DNA from: Favolaschia claudopus
Lineage: Eukaryota > Basidiomycota > Agaricomycetes > Agaricales > Mycenaceae
Length of the DNA stretch: 64,000 nucleotides
Reading direction: 5' to 3'
NCBI GenBank assembly: GCA_037176885.1
Contig: JAWWNJ010000017.1
Location: forward strand, 1,860,001 to 1,924,000
The notes beneath the pieces were generated by a model that was not told the origin of the DNA, made no database searches, and saw only the letters and a list, made by a program, of their open reading frames with translations. Position numbers and translations under genes: made by a program. Below are positions 46,612-57,305 of the stretch, piece after piece. How positions within the stretch are numbered: the first letter of the stretch is position 1; each line of letters opens with the position of its first letter.

Positions 46612-47820
46612 ATGGCGCACATCGGTATTATCGACTGTGATATGACGCGAAAGGCGAAACTTCCGTACTACAACGACTGTGACGCGCTCCTCCCGCTTCC
46701 AGTCACCCATCGCTCTTCGTCTCGTCCTCTTCCTCCTCCATACCCAACTACAACATCAACGACGCTCATCCGACCTCCTGGGTCTGATACAGACTCGTTC
46801 ATCGATAATGAACCTACGTCACCTCCGCCACCTCAACGAAAAAGCCACGTCCAAATCTCCCGCACATTCGGCTCCATAACCCCCGCGCACTTCGCTATCG
46901 ATCCCAACCAGCGGACCCCCGAATCTCTGCTCGCCTCCGCAAGCGAGTGGGGTGACACGAGTACTAATGATACGGATAGATATGTTTCGAACTATAGCTC
47001 GTCGTCGTCGATATTCAAGCGTCCGATACCACCGAGAGTGGAGTTGGATGTCACGTTCGGGGGGGTTGATGCGTGGGTGGATGTGTTGCCGTGGGTTGCT
47101 TCGCGGGCTGGGTATCCGAGTCTGTCGTCGTCGTCAACGCGCGCCGCGGAAGGGTGTCCGGAGCGGATTTCGCTGGTGGTGGGTACGATGGTAGGGAATA
47201 TTGCGCTTCGTATCGTAAGTCACCTACCTTCCATCGACATTCATTCAATCAATCACACTGACTCTTTTTTTCTTTCCGAATTAAACACACTTTATATTCA
47301 GGAAACACCCAGCCCACAATTCAACGACTGCAGCACACTCGCACGCGCCCGCAGCACCATCTCCCTCCGCGCACTCTCCACCTTCGGACAAATCAAACTC
47401 TTCCTCCCACCAACATTCCACGGATCGCTCACCATCACATCCGCGCTCGGCGCCCCCGTCCTCTCCCCGCGCCTCACCGCGCAGCTCTGGGGCGTGCAAA
47501 GAGAGGTGGGCTCCAAGCGCCGGTTCTTCGTCGGCGACCCAGCGGCGTGGGATAAGGAACGTGGCGATGAGGTGGTTGTGGGGAGCTCGTGGGGGAGGGT
47601 TTGGGTGGGGTTTGTTGGTGAAGAGGAGGGGGAGGAGGAGGAGGAAGGGGAGGAGAACGGGAGGCAGGGGAACGGGAAGGTGACAGCGAAAGCGAAGTGG
47701 GATTGTGTGCAGTGGGCGGTGTGGGCGGTTTGGTTTGTTATCGCGATGTTTCTTGGGAGGATATTGTTGGGGTGGGTGGGGAAGTGTGCTTCATGGGTGG
47801 TGGGGTGGTTGGTGGTTTGA
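46612..47820 (+). CDS. DUF7330-like membrane-anchored protein
   Basis: Two exons, 46612-47214 and 47302-47820, 373 residues; the 87-nt intron is in frame and open, so retention would add 29 residues. The N-terminal 80 residues are Pro/Ser/Thr-rich. The middle has two beta-type repeats, ISRTFGSITPAHFAIDP and LDVTFGGVDAWVDVLP, then IKLFLPPTFHGSLTITS, similar to DUF7330 proteins that have adhesin-like repeats. A Glu-rich stretch precedes one C-terminal helix, WAVWAVWFVIAMFLGRILLG. A tail-anchored or type II topology is likely. Function unknown. DUF number is from memory. Confidence 0.65.
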   Translation: MAHIGIIDCDMTRKAKLPYYNDCDALLPLPVTHRSSSRPLPPPYPTTTSTTLIRPPGSDTDSFIDNEPTSPPPPQRKSHVQISRTFGSITPAHFAIDPNQRTPESLLASASEWGDTSTNDTDRYVSNYSSSSSIFKRPIPPRVELDVTFGGVDAWVDVLPWVASRAGYPSLSSSSTRAAEGCPERISLVVGTMVGNIALRIVSHLPSIDIHSINHTDSFFLSELNTLYIQETPSPQFNDCSTLARARSTISLRALSTFGQIKLFLPPTFHGSLTITSALGAPVLSPRLTAQLWGVQREVGSKRRFFVGDPAAWDKERGDEVVVGSSWGRVWVGFVGEEEGEEEEEGEENGRQGNGKVTAKAKWDCVQWAVWAVWFVIAMFLGRILLGWVGKCASWVVGWLVV

Positions 47821-48035
47821 GCTCCAGGACGAGGAAAATTTGTTACTAAGTACTAAGTACATAGTCTGCTTCCTTTTCAGCTTCATTCTCGATTTCGAAT
47901 TCGCCTTGGCAGTTGCTGGCTGACATAGATCCATTCTTACTTGATTCATATCGATACAATTGCGAAACAGTAGCTTACAATACATGCATGTACATAGCGT
48001 GCCTTGACCTTCCAACAGACCTCGACCCCATCACT

Positions 48036-49716
48036 TCACCCATCAAAACTACTCAAAGCCACATGCGTATCCGCCCCAGGCTGCGTAACCAGAAATATCC
48101 CCTCATCGGCTTGTTCGAGGAGGTTGAGGATGAGGCGGGATATCATCGTTATTGAGATGCTGTTGAGTTGAAGGAAGGGGATTGTCAATATATTATCAAA
48201 ATCAAGCGGGTCGAAGGGAAGGGAAGAGAAGTAAAGAAAAGTTGAGTGAGTGAGAGGGCAGGGAAGAGCTTACCAATTTGCGAACGTCGCGAGCGCGCCT
48301 GGGATGAGTGGCTAGGCGGACAACAGCATAAATTAGCTTCCTGATGAAATGGAAGAAGGGCAGAAGTTATACCCAGTATTCGACGAGCTGTGGAGTGAAG
48401 TAAAATAACCTAAGCTGAGAAAAAAACTTAAAGCGAGACAGACGCACGTAGTAGGTAGCTATATTTGCGAGGTTTGCTAGCGCCATGATTCTATTCCGAG
48501 GAGACACGATGAGCGGTGAAATTTGTCTGAACTGATAGATAGCAATAGCGTACCCGAAATACATAGCGCCTGTATCGGTCGCGTCAAAATAGTTCAAATT
48601 GCCTGAGGGAAGACTTGGAACGCACCGTCGCGTACCACCAACACATGCAAATTCGTCTGCCTCGTGCTGCGTTCACGAGTGATTTTTGCGTAGTAGAGAG
48701 TCAAAGCGAAGACAGTGAGGTCGAAGACGAAGAGGGATATCCAGGAACCAGCGAAGCCTGCCAACATCATAATTAGTTCGAGCTCGCAAGAACGAAAGGA
48801 AGGCTACGCACGATAAGCTCTGGTTTTGAGTGATCATCTGAACATTAGCACGGGATGGGATGAGATGGGAGTGTACGTACGAAGACTCCGTCAACCCGTA
48901 ACGACATCCTCCGATAATCATAACTCGCACTCCGGCGTGTGCGCTGACTGACCACTGGGAGCGGAAATTAGCACGTATGATGCATGATCAGCGGAGGTGA
49001 TAACAAGAACAGCACAACGGAAAGGAAAGGAACATAAATTGAGTGAGGATGGACGGCGAAACGCACCGCGCTGACGATGATAGCGGCTAGCCCTGTGGCG
49101 CCGAGGAGTATGAGGATGCGGAGATTTCGGTTGAAGAGGGCGTAGACGCGGATTATCATGATGACTGCAAAAGCAATTCATTGAATTAATGAATAGAGGG
49201 AAAAGACCACTTACTCACCTCCCGTGATAATCTGTGTCAACACAATAGACATTTCGCGAAACCGGCTGAGGTTCAAACATTCCTGGACTCGAATTATGAT
49301 CCTAGTCAAGGACAGGATTAGCCTGTAAACGCACCGTCGTCGAAAGCGCCAAGAACGGAATGAACGAGTCAGGAATATTCGTGATGAAAGCAAAATAGCG
49401 GTTGAGGAAGAAGCACAGCGCGGTGAGGGATTTGGGGTGTCGCCAGACGAGGTTGATTTCTTTGTCTGTCCGACAACGAACGTTCAGGTGATTCAGCAAT
49501 ACAATGAGGAGCGCTTTTCCGAAGTGCGCACCGAAGGTGATGAAATGGTCCCAGTAGAGCACGACGATGCCAACGAGGTGAAGGTAATTGAGGAGAAACC
49601 TATGCGTCGCTTTCAATGAGCTTTTTCAGTGGCAAAGTTCCGAGTAAGACGTACAGCTCTTGACCAATCGAAACGCCGTCGTGGTAGTATCCCTCATGCT
49701 GCTCAAGGCCGTCCAT
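48036..49716 (-). CDS. DUF6533 multi-pass membrane protein (copy 2)
   Basis: Starts MDGLEQHEGYYHDGVSIGQE, then exons give RFLLNYLHLVGIVVLYWDHF, ITFDKEINLVWRHPKSLTAL and CFFLNRYFAFITNIP, the canonical DUF6533 domain. Later blocks: ECLNLSRFREMSIVLTQIIT; MIIRVYALFNRNLRILILLG; WSVSAHTGVRVMIIGGCRYG; FAGSWISLFVFDLTVFALTL then YYAKITRERSTRQTNLHVLV; MALANLANIATYYV; and a tail ISITMISRLILNLLEQADEG. Stop TGA at 48036. Seven predicted helices, about eight introns. Same family as the 41214 gene but clearly diverged, so not a recent duplicate. Role unknown; plasma membrane location is a guess. Confidence 0.8.
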
Positions 49717-50463
49717 CTCCACCAAAGGAGACGCGCGCGACCGGCTAGCCGCTGGAGTAGCTGTAGTCCGAAGTGAAGGGAGGGAAGGGGAGAATTCCGC
49801 TCGACTCCGAGCGGCGACGACGAGCTATTTAGCGAGTTTGGAAGGTGGCGCGGTGCCGACGGCAATGATGAATGGCGCGAAGATCATTGGCTAAGCGCAT
49901 GCTTCCGTCAAAAGATGCCGGTCAGTTGACCTGCCTTTCATGTTGAGTTGCCAATCGTGAATTTGGGTTTGGAAAGTGGAATCGCAGAGTAGTTTTCTCT
50001 TGTGAGTGGCTATGTTGTTGCGATTTTTCTATGCGCAAATTTCTTGCTCGGAAACCTGCATTCGGCACTCGGCCCGACATGACGCGATCATGTGACTGTG
50101 TTTCATCAATGGATCGATGCAGGTTGGATGTAGGAGGACAACGCGCCTGAGGCTCACCGGGTGCGCTCTAGCCCGTGCAGCTTGGCATCATCCTGTAAGC
50201 CTCTGTTTAAGACGCGCCGTTGAACAAATTTGCAAGCCCTGTTTCATATCTCACTCAGCGTCTACGATTTTACATCCGCGCCGCCTCCCGACTCCTCACT
50301 CGAAATCCCCCACAACCCAATATAAATATCTACCACCTAAGACAAAGCCCCTCACATTCTTCACCTTCACCACCACCGACCACGCGTGCTTTATTTCAAG
50401 CCAATTCATATCTCACTTCACCTTCTATCACGGTTCAACCTCCCATTATTCATACCATCTGCG
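49717..50463. other. Divergent intergenic region
   Basis: Lies between a minus-strand start (49716) and a plus-strand start (50464), so it must hold two promoters. C/T-rich runs just upstream of 50464 (50330-50460) are typical of fungal core promoters. No motif assigned. Confidence 0.45.
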
Positions 50464-51422
50464 ATGCTTTCCCAATCTACCTCCATTACTTTCGATTCGA
50501 TTTCCACTTCGATATCTCTCTCGGCGCTGGACGCGATCTGGCAGGCCAGCCCTCCCCCGCCGTTTCCCGCAACCACCACCTCCCCGTTTTCGTCCCTCTT
50601 GGGATGGCTTTACCCAGCTTTTATCCACAACTTTTCTCAAGACTCGTGCGCAGTCGCCCCCGATGCTGGTCGTCGGTCGGCAATGCAATCTCCTGTTCCA
50701 GTCCCTTTTATTGATTCAGAAGTCGTGATAGAGGTCAGTCTACCACTCACTTTCAGCAGACAATACTCATAAACGCGATACCCCCAGTCGCCAGCTTCCA
50801 CATTCTCCCCATCTCCATCTTCACTCTTGGACGAGATTTGGCAGGCTAGTCCTCCTCCACCTTTTCCCTCCACCGGCAGCTTTCTGCCTTCGTTCCTCCC
50901 GGGTTTTGGTCTCAGTTCTTACGACGTTGACAATACTTCGTGCGCCGCCGCCGCTGGTCGTCGGACGGCAATGCAATCCTCTATCTTTCATCCAGAAGTT
51001 GGAATCAAGGTGCGGCCTTTTTCTCTTACTGTACACTCCCACTCGAACGCAGCATCATATCATCACAGGCGTCCGTTTCCTCGCACGCTACCGGATCCGG
51101 ATCTGACTTGCCCAACAACAATCCTAAGCATCACGTCCCATTCGTACGTCTCGCTCATCTCCGCGTTCTGAACGAACACTGTCAATGGCCTCAAAATGAC
51201 CTATCTCATTTGCAGATATTGACATGCAGCCCAGGCATCGGTCTCGGTCTCGGCCTCGGGCCAATCGACTTCGTCTACGGACGCGCACCACAGAACGAGT
51301 CTCAGGTCTTCTCAGAGGAGGAGGAGCGCGCGGAAGAGGATAACGAGGAGGGGGAGAGGAAAGAGGAGAATGGGGAGGAGAGAGTCGCAGGAGCAGGGGA
51401 ATACACTCAGTATCGCACTTGA
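50464..51422 (+). CDS. Low-complexity protein with a tandemly duplicated exon
   Basis: Three phase-0 exons, 50464-50733, 50788-51009, 51069-51422, 282 codons. Exons 1 and 2 code related units: LDAIWQASPPPPFP ... AGRRSAMQS and LDEIWQASPPPPFP ... AGRRTAMQS, so one exon arose from the other by tandem duplication. Exon 3 has a Gly/Leu run (GIGLGLGLGPIDFVYG) and an acidic tail. No known domain; the Pro-rich units might be protein-binding motifs. No signal peptide. Confidence 0.6.
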
Positions 51423-51962
51423 CCGATGACCGCGACGTCCACATAGCACACGACCATACGCATCCTCGACGCCTTTTCGGAATTCTTCGACGAGATACAC
51501 AGACCAGATGACGCCAGCGCGGGCGCAGGCGCACGCACACTCCCATGAAGCAGGAGCCGGATTTCGGCGAAGGAGAACCGAGTTCTTAGAGAAAGGACAA
51601 TGCGGGAGAGTTTGACAGGGAGGGCGACGAGGTGGTTGGCGAATCCACGGAGAATCGAAATTATACATAGGAACAGAAACAGACCACGAGACCCAGACAG
51701 ACAGAAGGGCGAGAACAATACAGTTGATCCCTTCACTGTTGTTCGCGTGCACAAGGCGCGGCGACGAGAAAATGAGTCAAGCTCCCGATCAAGGGTAGTC
51801 GCTGACTTGCAAACAACGAATGATGAGCCCGGAATGCCAATTCAAGCACGAGATTAAGAGACGGAGAAAGACCCTCCAGCCGTATTGGTAAATTGATTTT
51901 GTATTTTGATTCCACACACGCACACGCACGCTCCCTCGTCGTCGCAGATGTAACATATATGC
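51423..51962. other. Spacer between convergent genes
   Basis: Overlapping ORFs only; no domain. Holds the 3' regions of the 50464 and 52687 genes. Confidence 0.4.
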
Positions 51963-52687
51963 CTATGCAGCGGCAGCAGCCCGCGGCGCAGCGTCGGCCC
52001 TGGGCGGCGGAGGCCGCGTCGGGCAATTCCTCTGGATGTGGCCCTATTGCCGGCAACACGAAAGAAAATCAGTGAACCCGAATGTGTACTACGAGTACAG
52101 CAAACGCACCCCCTTCCCGCAATGGAAACATTTTGGGGGCTGCGGGCATGCGGCGATGACGTGACCTGCCTCGCCGCAGCGGTAGCTAGATGACGGCGCA
52201 AGGAAGCAAGCAGCAGACACATGAGCAAGGGAAAACAAGACACAAGCTAGCCAGGCAGACGCACCACTTCTTCGGGGCGGTCTTGAGCGCCTCAAGACGC
52301 TCTGCACTGGGATTTGGGCAATCTTTCCCGCTGTGTCCCTCGACCCCGCAGGCTCGGCAGACGACGGGCTCTTTGCAGTCTTTCTTCATATGTCCCTCTC
52401 GTCTGCCTGGGATACCACAACGACAAGTGCGAAGGCCTTAGTCGGAGCTATCATTCAAGGGAAGAAGGCGCTCACAGTTAGAGCTGCGGTAGAGAACAGA
52501 AATGAGCAGGGAGAAGGGGGGACGGTGGTACTCCTACGTACCAAAAGTTAATGAATGTACGTCTTTGGGGAACAGCGGTGGAGACGGGAGAAAGGCGGGT
52601 GCGGAGGGGAGTGGAGGAGAAGGTCGTGAGGGTGCGCCGGAAGGCGGAGGCGGCGGGAACGGCGCGCACACGGAGCAGCGACAACAT
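51963..52687 (-). CDS. Zinc-knuckle (CCHC) nucleic-acid-binding protein with mitochondrial-like presequence
   Basis: Five exons: 52687-52542, 52476-52483 (8-nt microexon), 52406-52265, 52185-52110, 52043-51963; all junctions keep phase, 150 residues. Residues 1-47 are rich in Arg, Ser and Ala without acids (MLSLLRVRAVPAASAFRRTL...), like a mitochondrial targeting sequence. Four CCHC knuckles follow: CSNCRREGHMKKDC, CRACGVEGHSGKDC, CYRCGEAGHVIAAC, CFHCGKGGHIQRNC, each C-x2-C-x4-H-x4-C. The first knuckle is only complete if the 8-nt exon is used. The family (CNBP/Byr3-like) binds single-stranded RNA or DNA. A Pro/Ala tail ends it. Mitochondrial location is inferred. Confidence 0.8.
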
Positions 52688-52862
52688 GGCAGTAAGGAAA
52701 AAAGAAGGTCACGTCACAGTCACGATGGATACCGCGGTCACGTGGATGCCGTCACTTACGGGCTTGAGCGTTCAATATACATTTTCGCATTTTGCATGCC
52801 TACAGCATAAAAATACAAAGCCATAACAGGCTAGGGTATCTTCCACTTCACTGATTTAAATC

Positions 52863-55031
52863 CTACCCCTCCCCGAGATCTATAGCATATTAATAACTTC
52901 AATGAAGCAAAATGACGACCGTGCAAGACAAACTCACCAATAGGTGACCTGAAGTTATGCACCAACGGACTAACTCCCGACGGCCTCCGATGCAAATAAA
53001 TCTTCCTCATACTTCCACTCGCGCTCGCCGACCCAACCGACGCCATATCCTGCATATTAACATCCCTCGCCCGATCATAATGCCCCTCCTTATGCGCCAT
53101 CTGCGGAGACGATATAAACGCACTCCCATCCAGCTCCGCCTCAGCTGTATGCTCGTCGATGCTAGGTAAGAAGTTATATGGTCTTTGCTGCCCAGCGTAT
53201 TGCTGTTGTTGCTGTTGCTCGAGGTCGAAACCGGTGCCAGCCGACGCGGGATACTCCGCATTCGCATTCATATGGGCAGCTTCGCTGGCGGTGATAGGCA
53301 TATCCCATTCCTGCGCCGCCGTCAGACTGGAGGTCCGCCGTCCACTGGGTGCGAGACTATGGCTGTAGACGCGGCTGCGTCGTTTTTCCCGCGCCGCGTC
53401 TTTGGCGGCGATTTCGTCTTCAACGGAGCGCGGGAAGAATATCTGGATTCAGGTGAGGTGGGGTCAGGAAGGGGAAAAAAGGGACGGGTACGCACGACGA
53501 GGGTAAGAGCGGAGGATATACAACACCCGACGGCGGATATCATCGTTAGGAAGTCTACCATGCGACTTGACTTCAGATATCTGCATTCTAGGGGAAAAAA
53601 TTGAGCGCACCAGTCCAAACCATACTCTCATTAATATATTTATGAGGGCGTACACCGTCCACTCCGAGAATGAATAACGGCACGAGGAAGACAAATCGGA
53701 ATAGCACTCGAATCATCTGTTTCATCATAAGTAAAAGCCAGCAATCCACACACAAAATGAAACAAAAAGAAATGACAATAACGCACGTTGAGCTCATGGA
53801 ACTTCGTCAGCCGTACAATCGTAGCACTGTCCACGCCCGCGGCTTTCTAGCGCAAGATCTCAAGACTCGACCTAACGCGAATAAGAGAACGAACCCACCA
53901 GACCAGCGAGGAAGTTCGGAAACGCCCATCTACAAAACGATCCAAACTATCAACCACCACTTCTGCATTGGAAGGAACCACGCACAAAATCGGCGTAAAC
54001 GCAAGTGTAAGCGTCAAACTCCCCGCACTTCCACCGAGAAAGGTATGTGCCTCGCACTACAGGTCCATTTCAATTCACGCAGTCAATGAGCTGAGTAAAA
54101 CAAAAGATGGAACGCACTCACCACTAACGGATCCCTCCTCGCCAAAATCGTCACCACGGGCATATACACGATCGCCGCACACGACCCGACGATCCATATC
54201 CGAAAATACGCACTCCGGAACCAATCTTGGGGTTCGGTGGATTTGACGACGAAGAACCAGAAGCAGAGTTCTAAGTCGGCATTGTCGTAGCCATAAATCA
54301 GCAAATTCATAAATCGCAGGGAAAACAGGGCACACCTTCGAGATGCGTAATCCTGTGGTTTTCGAAGGGCAGGTGGAATGAGACGAGAAAAACAAAACGG
54401 GAAGACGGACGATATAGACGCACATCTCCAAACTCCACGCAAACGCAAACGTCAACATCAGCGGAAAGATTGCGCTCCGCGCGGAATCAGGCCAGAGGGG
54501 GTAGGGTTTTGGTATCGCTGCAGCATTCATCAGTTAATACGAGATTTTTTCGTGGAATAAAGGGACGTAGACGGACCGACGCCCCCGACCGCAATGAACC
54601 CCTGCCGGTACTTGATGATCGCGAACCCGAGCGCGTAGGTGACTATTAGTGGGACGGCGAGGAGGTAGGAGTACTGCTCGAACTAAGTTTTGCTCGACCC
54701 ATTCGAGGATACAGAGAGATCACGCACCGTCATAACGCGCTTGAACGTCCCAGAGCTGCTCCATCTTCAAAAAATCCAAGCATATCACCCACGCTCCCGT
54801 CAGTTTTTCCCTTGCTTCATTCACGTATGGAGGAAAAGAAATGCATACCGGAGACAGCGAAATCGGTCAAACGACCACATGTGGAACACGAGGAAGGCGA
54901 AGAGCTGTACAGGCAAGATATGTCAATTTAATATCTAATTCATGCATTCCAAGTCCCGAATGAGGGAAGGGACTCACGATGACGGACATGATACTCCATA
55001 CGAGGTAGCTCGCGGGGGAGGTGTGCGACAT
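52863..55031 (-). CDS. Conserved basidiomycete multi-pass membrane protein, receptor-like
   Basis: Start MSHTSPASYLVWSIMSVI at 55031; stop at 52863 after a last exon ending DLGEG. Helical blocks across several introns: LFAFLVFHMWSFDRF; YSYLLAVPLIVTYALGFAII; IFPLMLTFAFAWSLEMC; LCFWFFVVKSTEPQDWFRSA then YFRIWIVGSCAAIVYMPVVT; FLGGSAGSLTLTLAFTPI; GVDSATIVRLTKFHELN; VIRVLFRFVFLVPLFILGVD then GVRPHKYINESMVWTD; MISAVGCCISSALTLV. The cytoplasmic C-terminal part has IAAKDAAREKR, a Gln run and many Ser, common in regulated tails. Similar proteins of unknown role occur across Agaricomycetes as I remember; the layout resembles a GPCR but no family signature is certain. Confidence 0.68.
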
Positions 55032-55941
55032 TGTGCTTAGCCGCTGGAGTCCGCCTCAACGCGGTTGTCGGCGGGGAAGCAGGGGCGGGCACTGGGAGGC
55101 GGGTCGAGGAGGGGGAAGAGAGAGATGCGAATGATGCTGAGGTCGGCGTTTGAGCAGTCGCGAATAGTAACGGGAGCTGACGACCGGCTAACAAGTAATT
55201 GTTACGCGGCGGGGCCCCAGACGGATCATGGTCATGAGATCAGCGTTGAATTGATGCGAACAAAAGACTTGGGTTGAAAATTTGAACGGTGCTGAAAATC
55301 TGTTCCTGACAAGCCAATTCTTGTACGAATGGGAGGGTTAGTATTTCTTACGGTGTGGGATTCAGGCTGAATTTAGCCGCCGAATTTGCGCGATAGGAAG
55401 GCTTTTACTGGAATGTCCCTTTTCCCGTGTCTTCCCTAAATTCCTTGAATTCTGATGCAGGAGGGGGTGAGTTGGGGTTAGGCGTGATGTCGGTGGCACA
55501 AGAAGCCCAAACCAAGCCGTGCCTCACCCACGCGAGAACATCATCAAATTGTTCGGCTTTTTCCACGGGCCGGCAGAGTCGGACTCCGGAATGGCTTGTT
55601 TGTGAGGGGCGAAGGGGCTATAGCGCTACCGGTATCTCAGGTGGAGCGTTTGTCCGAATAACTGTCGACATGTTTGGTACAAAGTCTCGGATCTGAAAAG
55701 GTCAAATGTAGCGAATTCAACATGCTCAGAGGGCTAAAACTTCCACTTCTAAGTCAAGATTATCAAACATTTTGTCACTGTCTCATTTGTTCCGTGATGA
55801 CTTCATAAAACTTTCGAAAAAGAAATCATGTATAGCGAGGCTCAACTGGTAACGGAACACATGGAAAGACCTGACGAGTTGTCGTGTTATTCCCTCACCA
55901 TCAAGAAGAGAAATGGTCTCCGTGTTAGTGATTTTCACCCT
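55032..55941. other. Intergenic spacer
   Basis: Promoter of the membrane protein gene and 3' end of the BTB gene. One ORF at 55427-55696 (plus) has no domain resemblance. Confidence 0.4.
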
Positions 55942-57002
55942 CTAGCGACAAAATCTCAGCACATATGAATTGAACGAAAACGAACTCTTACAAAGGCGTT
56001 TCTTCCGCATTGCACGTAAAACATCCCACTCCGGCAATCCGCAATTCTGCGGAAGTTCATCCCATATTTGCTGCCGAACAGTGCTGTAACTCTTCTGTGC
56101 TTCGGCCGCGCAGCCTGGGCAGAGTTTCTTGACGAATCCCTCACGACCCGACAGAGCGTATTTATGGATAGGATCCACGGCAAAGTAGCGATTGAGCGAG
56201 TCCAAGCATCGCTTCAAATAAGCAAACTTCGCGAGATTGCATTTGTCAGTGGTTGGACAATCGGAGGGAGAAGTTAAAGCGGCCAACAGGCGATCGGTGG
56301 CAGCGACCTGCAATGTGCGAGCCTGAAAAACGACATCTTTTCTGTAAGGAGGGCAATAATCCCATCCCTCGTTAGGGGTTATCAAGTCCTTCAGACGGCT
56401 TCGTGCAATGATGTAGTATGCATACGGAAGAAGCCACAGTGCCTCCACCTCATGCAGAATGCTGACCGCGAATACATGACACATTAACGCCTGGACGCCC
56501 GTCGAAAACTTGAGCTGTACTGTGATCCGCTCCACTATAAACATGTCCTCAGACTCGACATCCTTGAGATTTTGGTGATATCGAGTTTCGAGGTGTTCAA
56601 CGGCACGTCTGAACAGATAGTCGACGTCGTACTTGTGGGCGAGCCGCAGAATGGCAAACACTTCGGCGAAGCTGATCGGTGCAGGCGGTGGCATGAAATA
56701 ACTGTGCTAACGTATGATGAAACGGCTCCAACAAATCCCAAGCAGAATGTACGTACCTAGAGTCATATATGGCCTTTAGAAACGCTTCGATCTCTTTCGC
56801 AGACTCCGAAAGTTGTATGACGGGGACACCATCCATGATCTTATCGCCCACCGCAGGAATTTCGAGCAAGTCTCGAAACACAGGAGATCGTGCAGTGAGA
56901 ATCGATCTCGGTACACGGAATATTTTGTCACCAGCTTGCAGAACGACGTCGGCGCCGTTGGCGAACCACAATGTTTCGACACGCTGCATAGTTTTTGACA
57001 TT
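55942..57002 (-). CDS. BTB/POZ domain protein
   Basis: Start MSKTMQRVETLWFANGADVV at 57002. BTB features: ADVVLQAGDKIFRVPRSILT then ARSPVFRDLLEIP, VIQLSESAKEIEAFLKAIYD, and after an intron (near 56697-56760) ISFAEVFAILRLAHKYDVDY and LFRRAVEHL. The rest is a helical C-terminal region with one cysteine pair CPGC. About 330 residues. BTB proteins of this fungal type are thought to pair with Cul3 or act as dimer adaptors; no substrate domain such as Kelch is present. Near the end a donor GTAAGAG (after KKRL) and acceptor TCGCTAG could splice to make a stop, otherwise the frame closes at 55942. Confidence 0.82.
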
Positions 57003-57160
57003 TTCACACCGCGCGTAAGGGGCAGGAATGACGAGCACAGTGGCAGCACAGGCGTTGGGGTGAGGAGGGAGATAGAAGGGAGAAGAGAGAGGAAAGAGGT
57101 CACACCGTCACGGGGCGGAAGCCGTGATGCGCCGATAAGTCGCCGTCGCAAATTCAACGG

Positions 57161-57220
57161 ACGGCAAGCTACGGCAAGCTACGGCAAGCTACGGCAAGCT
57201 ACGGCAAGCTACGGCAAGCC
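57161..57220. repeat. Six tandem copies of a 10-bp unit ACGGCAAGCT
   Basis: Perfect array; only the last copy differs (ending CC). Lies 160 bp upstream of the BTB start codon and within 250 bp of the GMC gene's 3' end. Confidence 0.95.
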
Positions 57221-57305
57221 GCATCAAACTCTTCTGTTTTGCCCAAAACAGCTTCGAAGTTTCATGCCCAGACATACACAATATTAGCTAGTAGATGATC
57301 TTACT

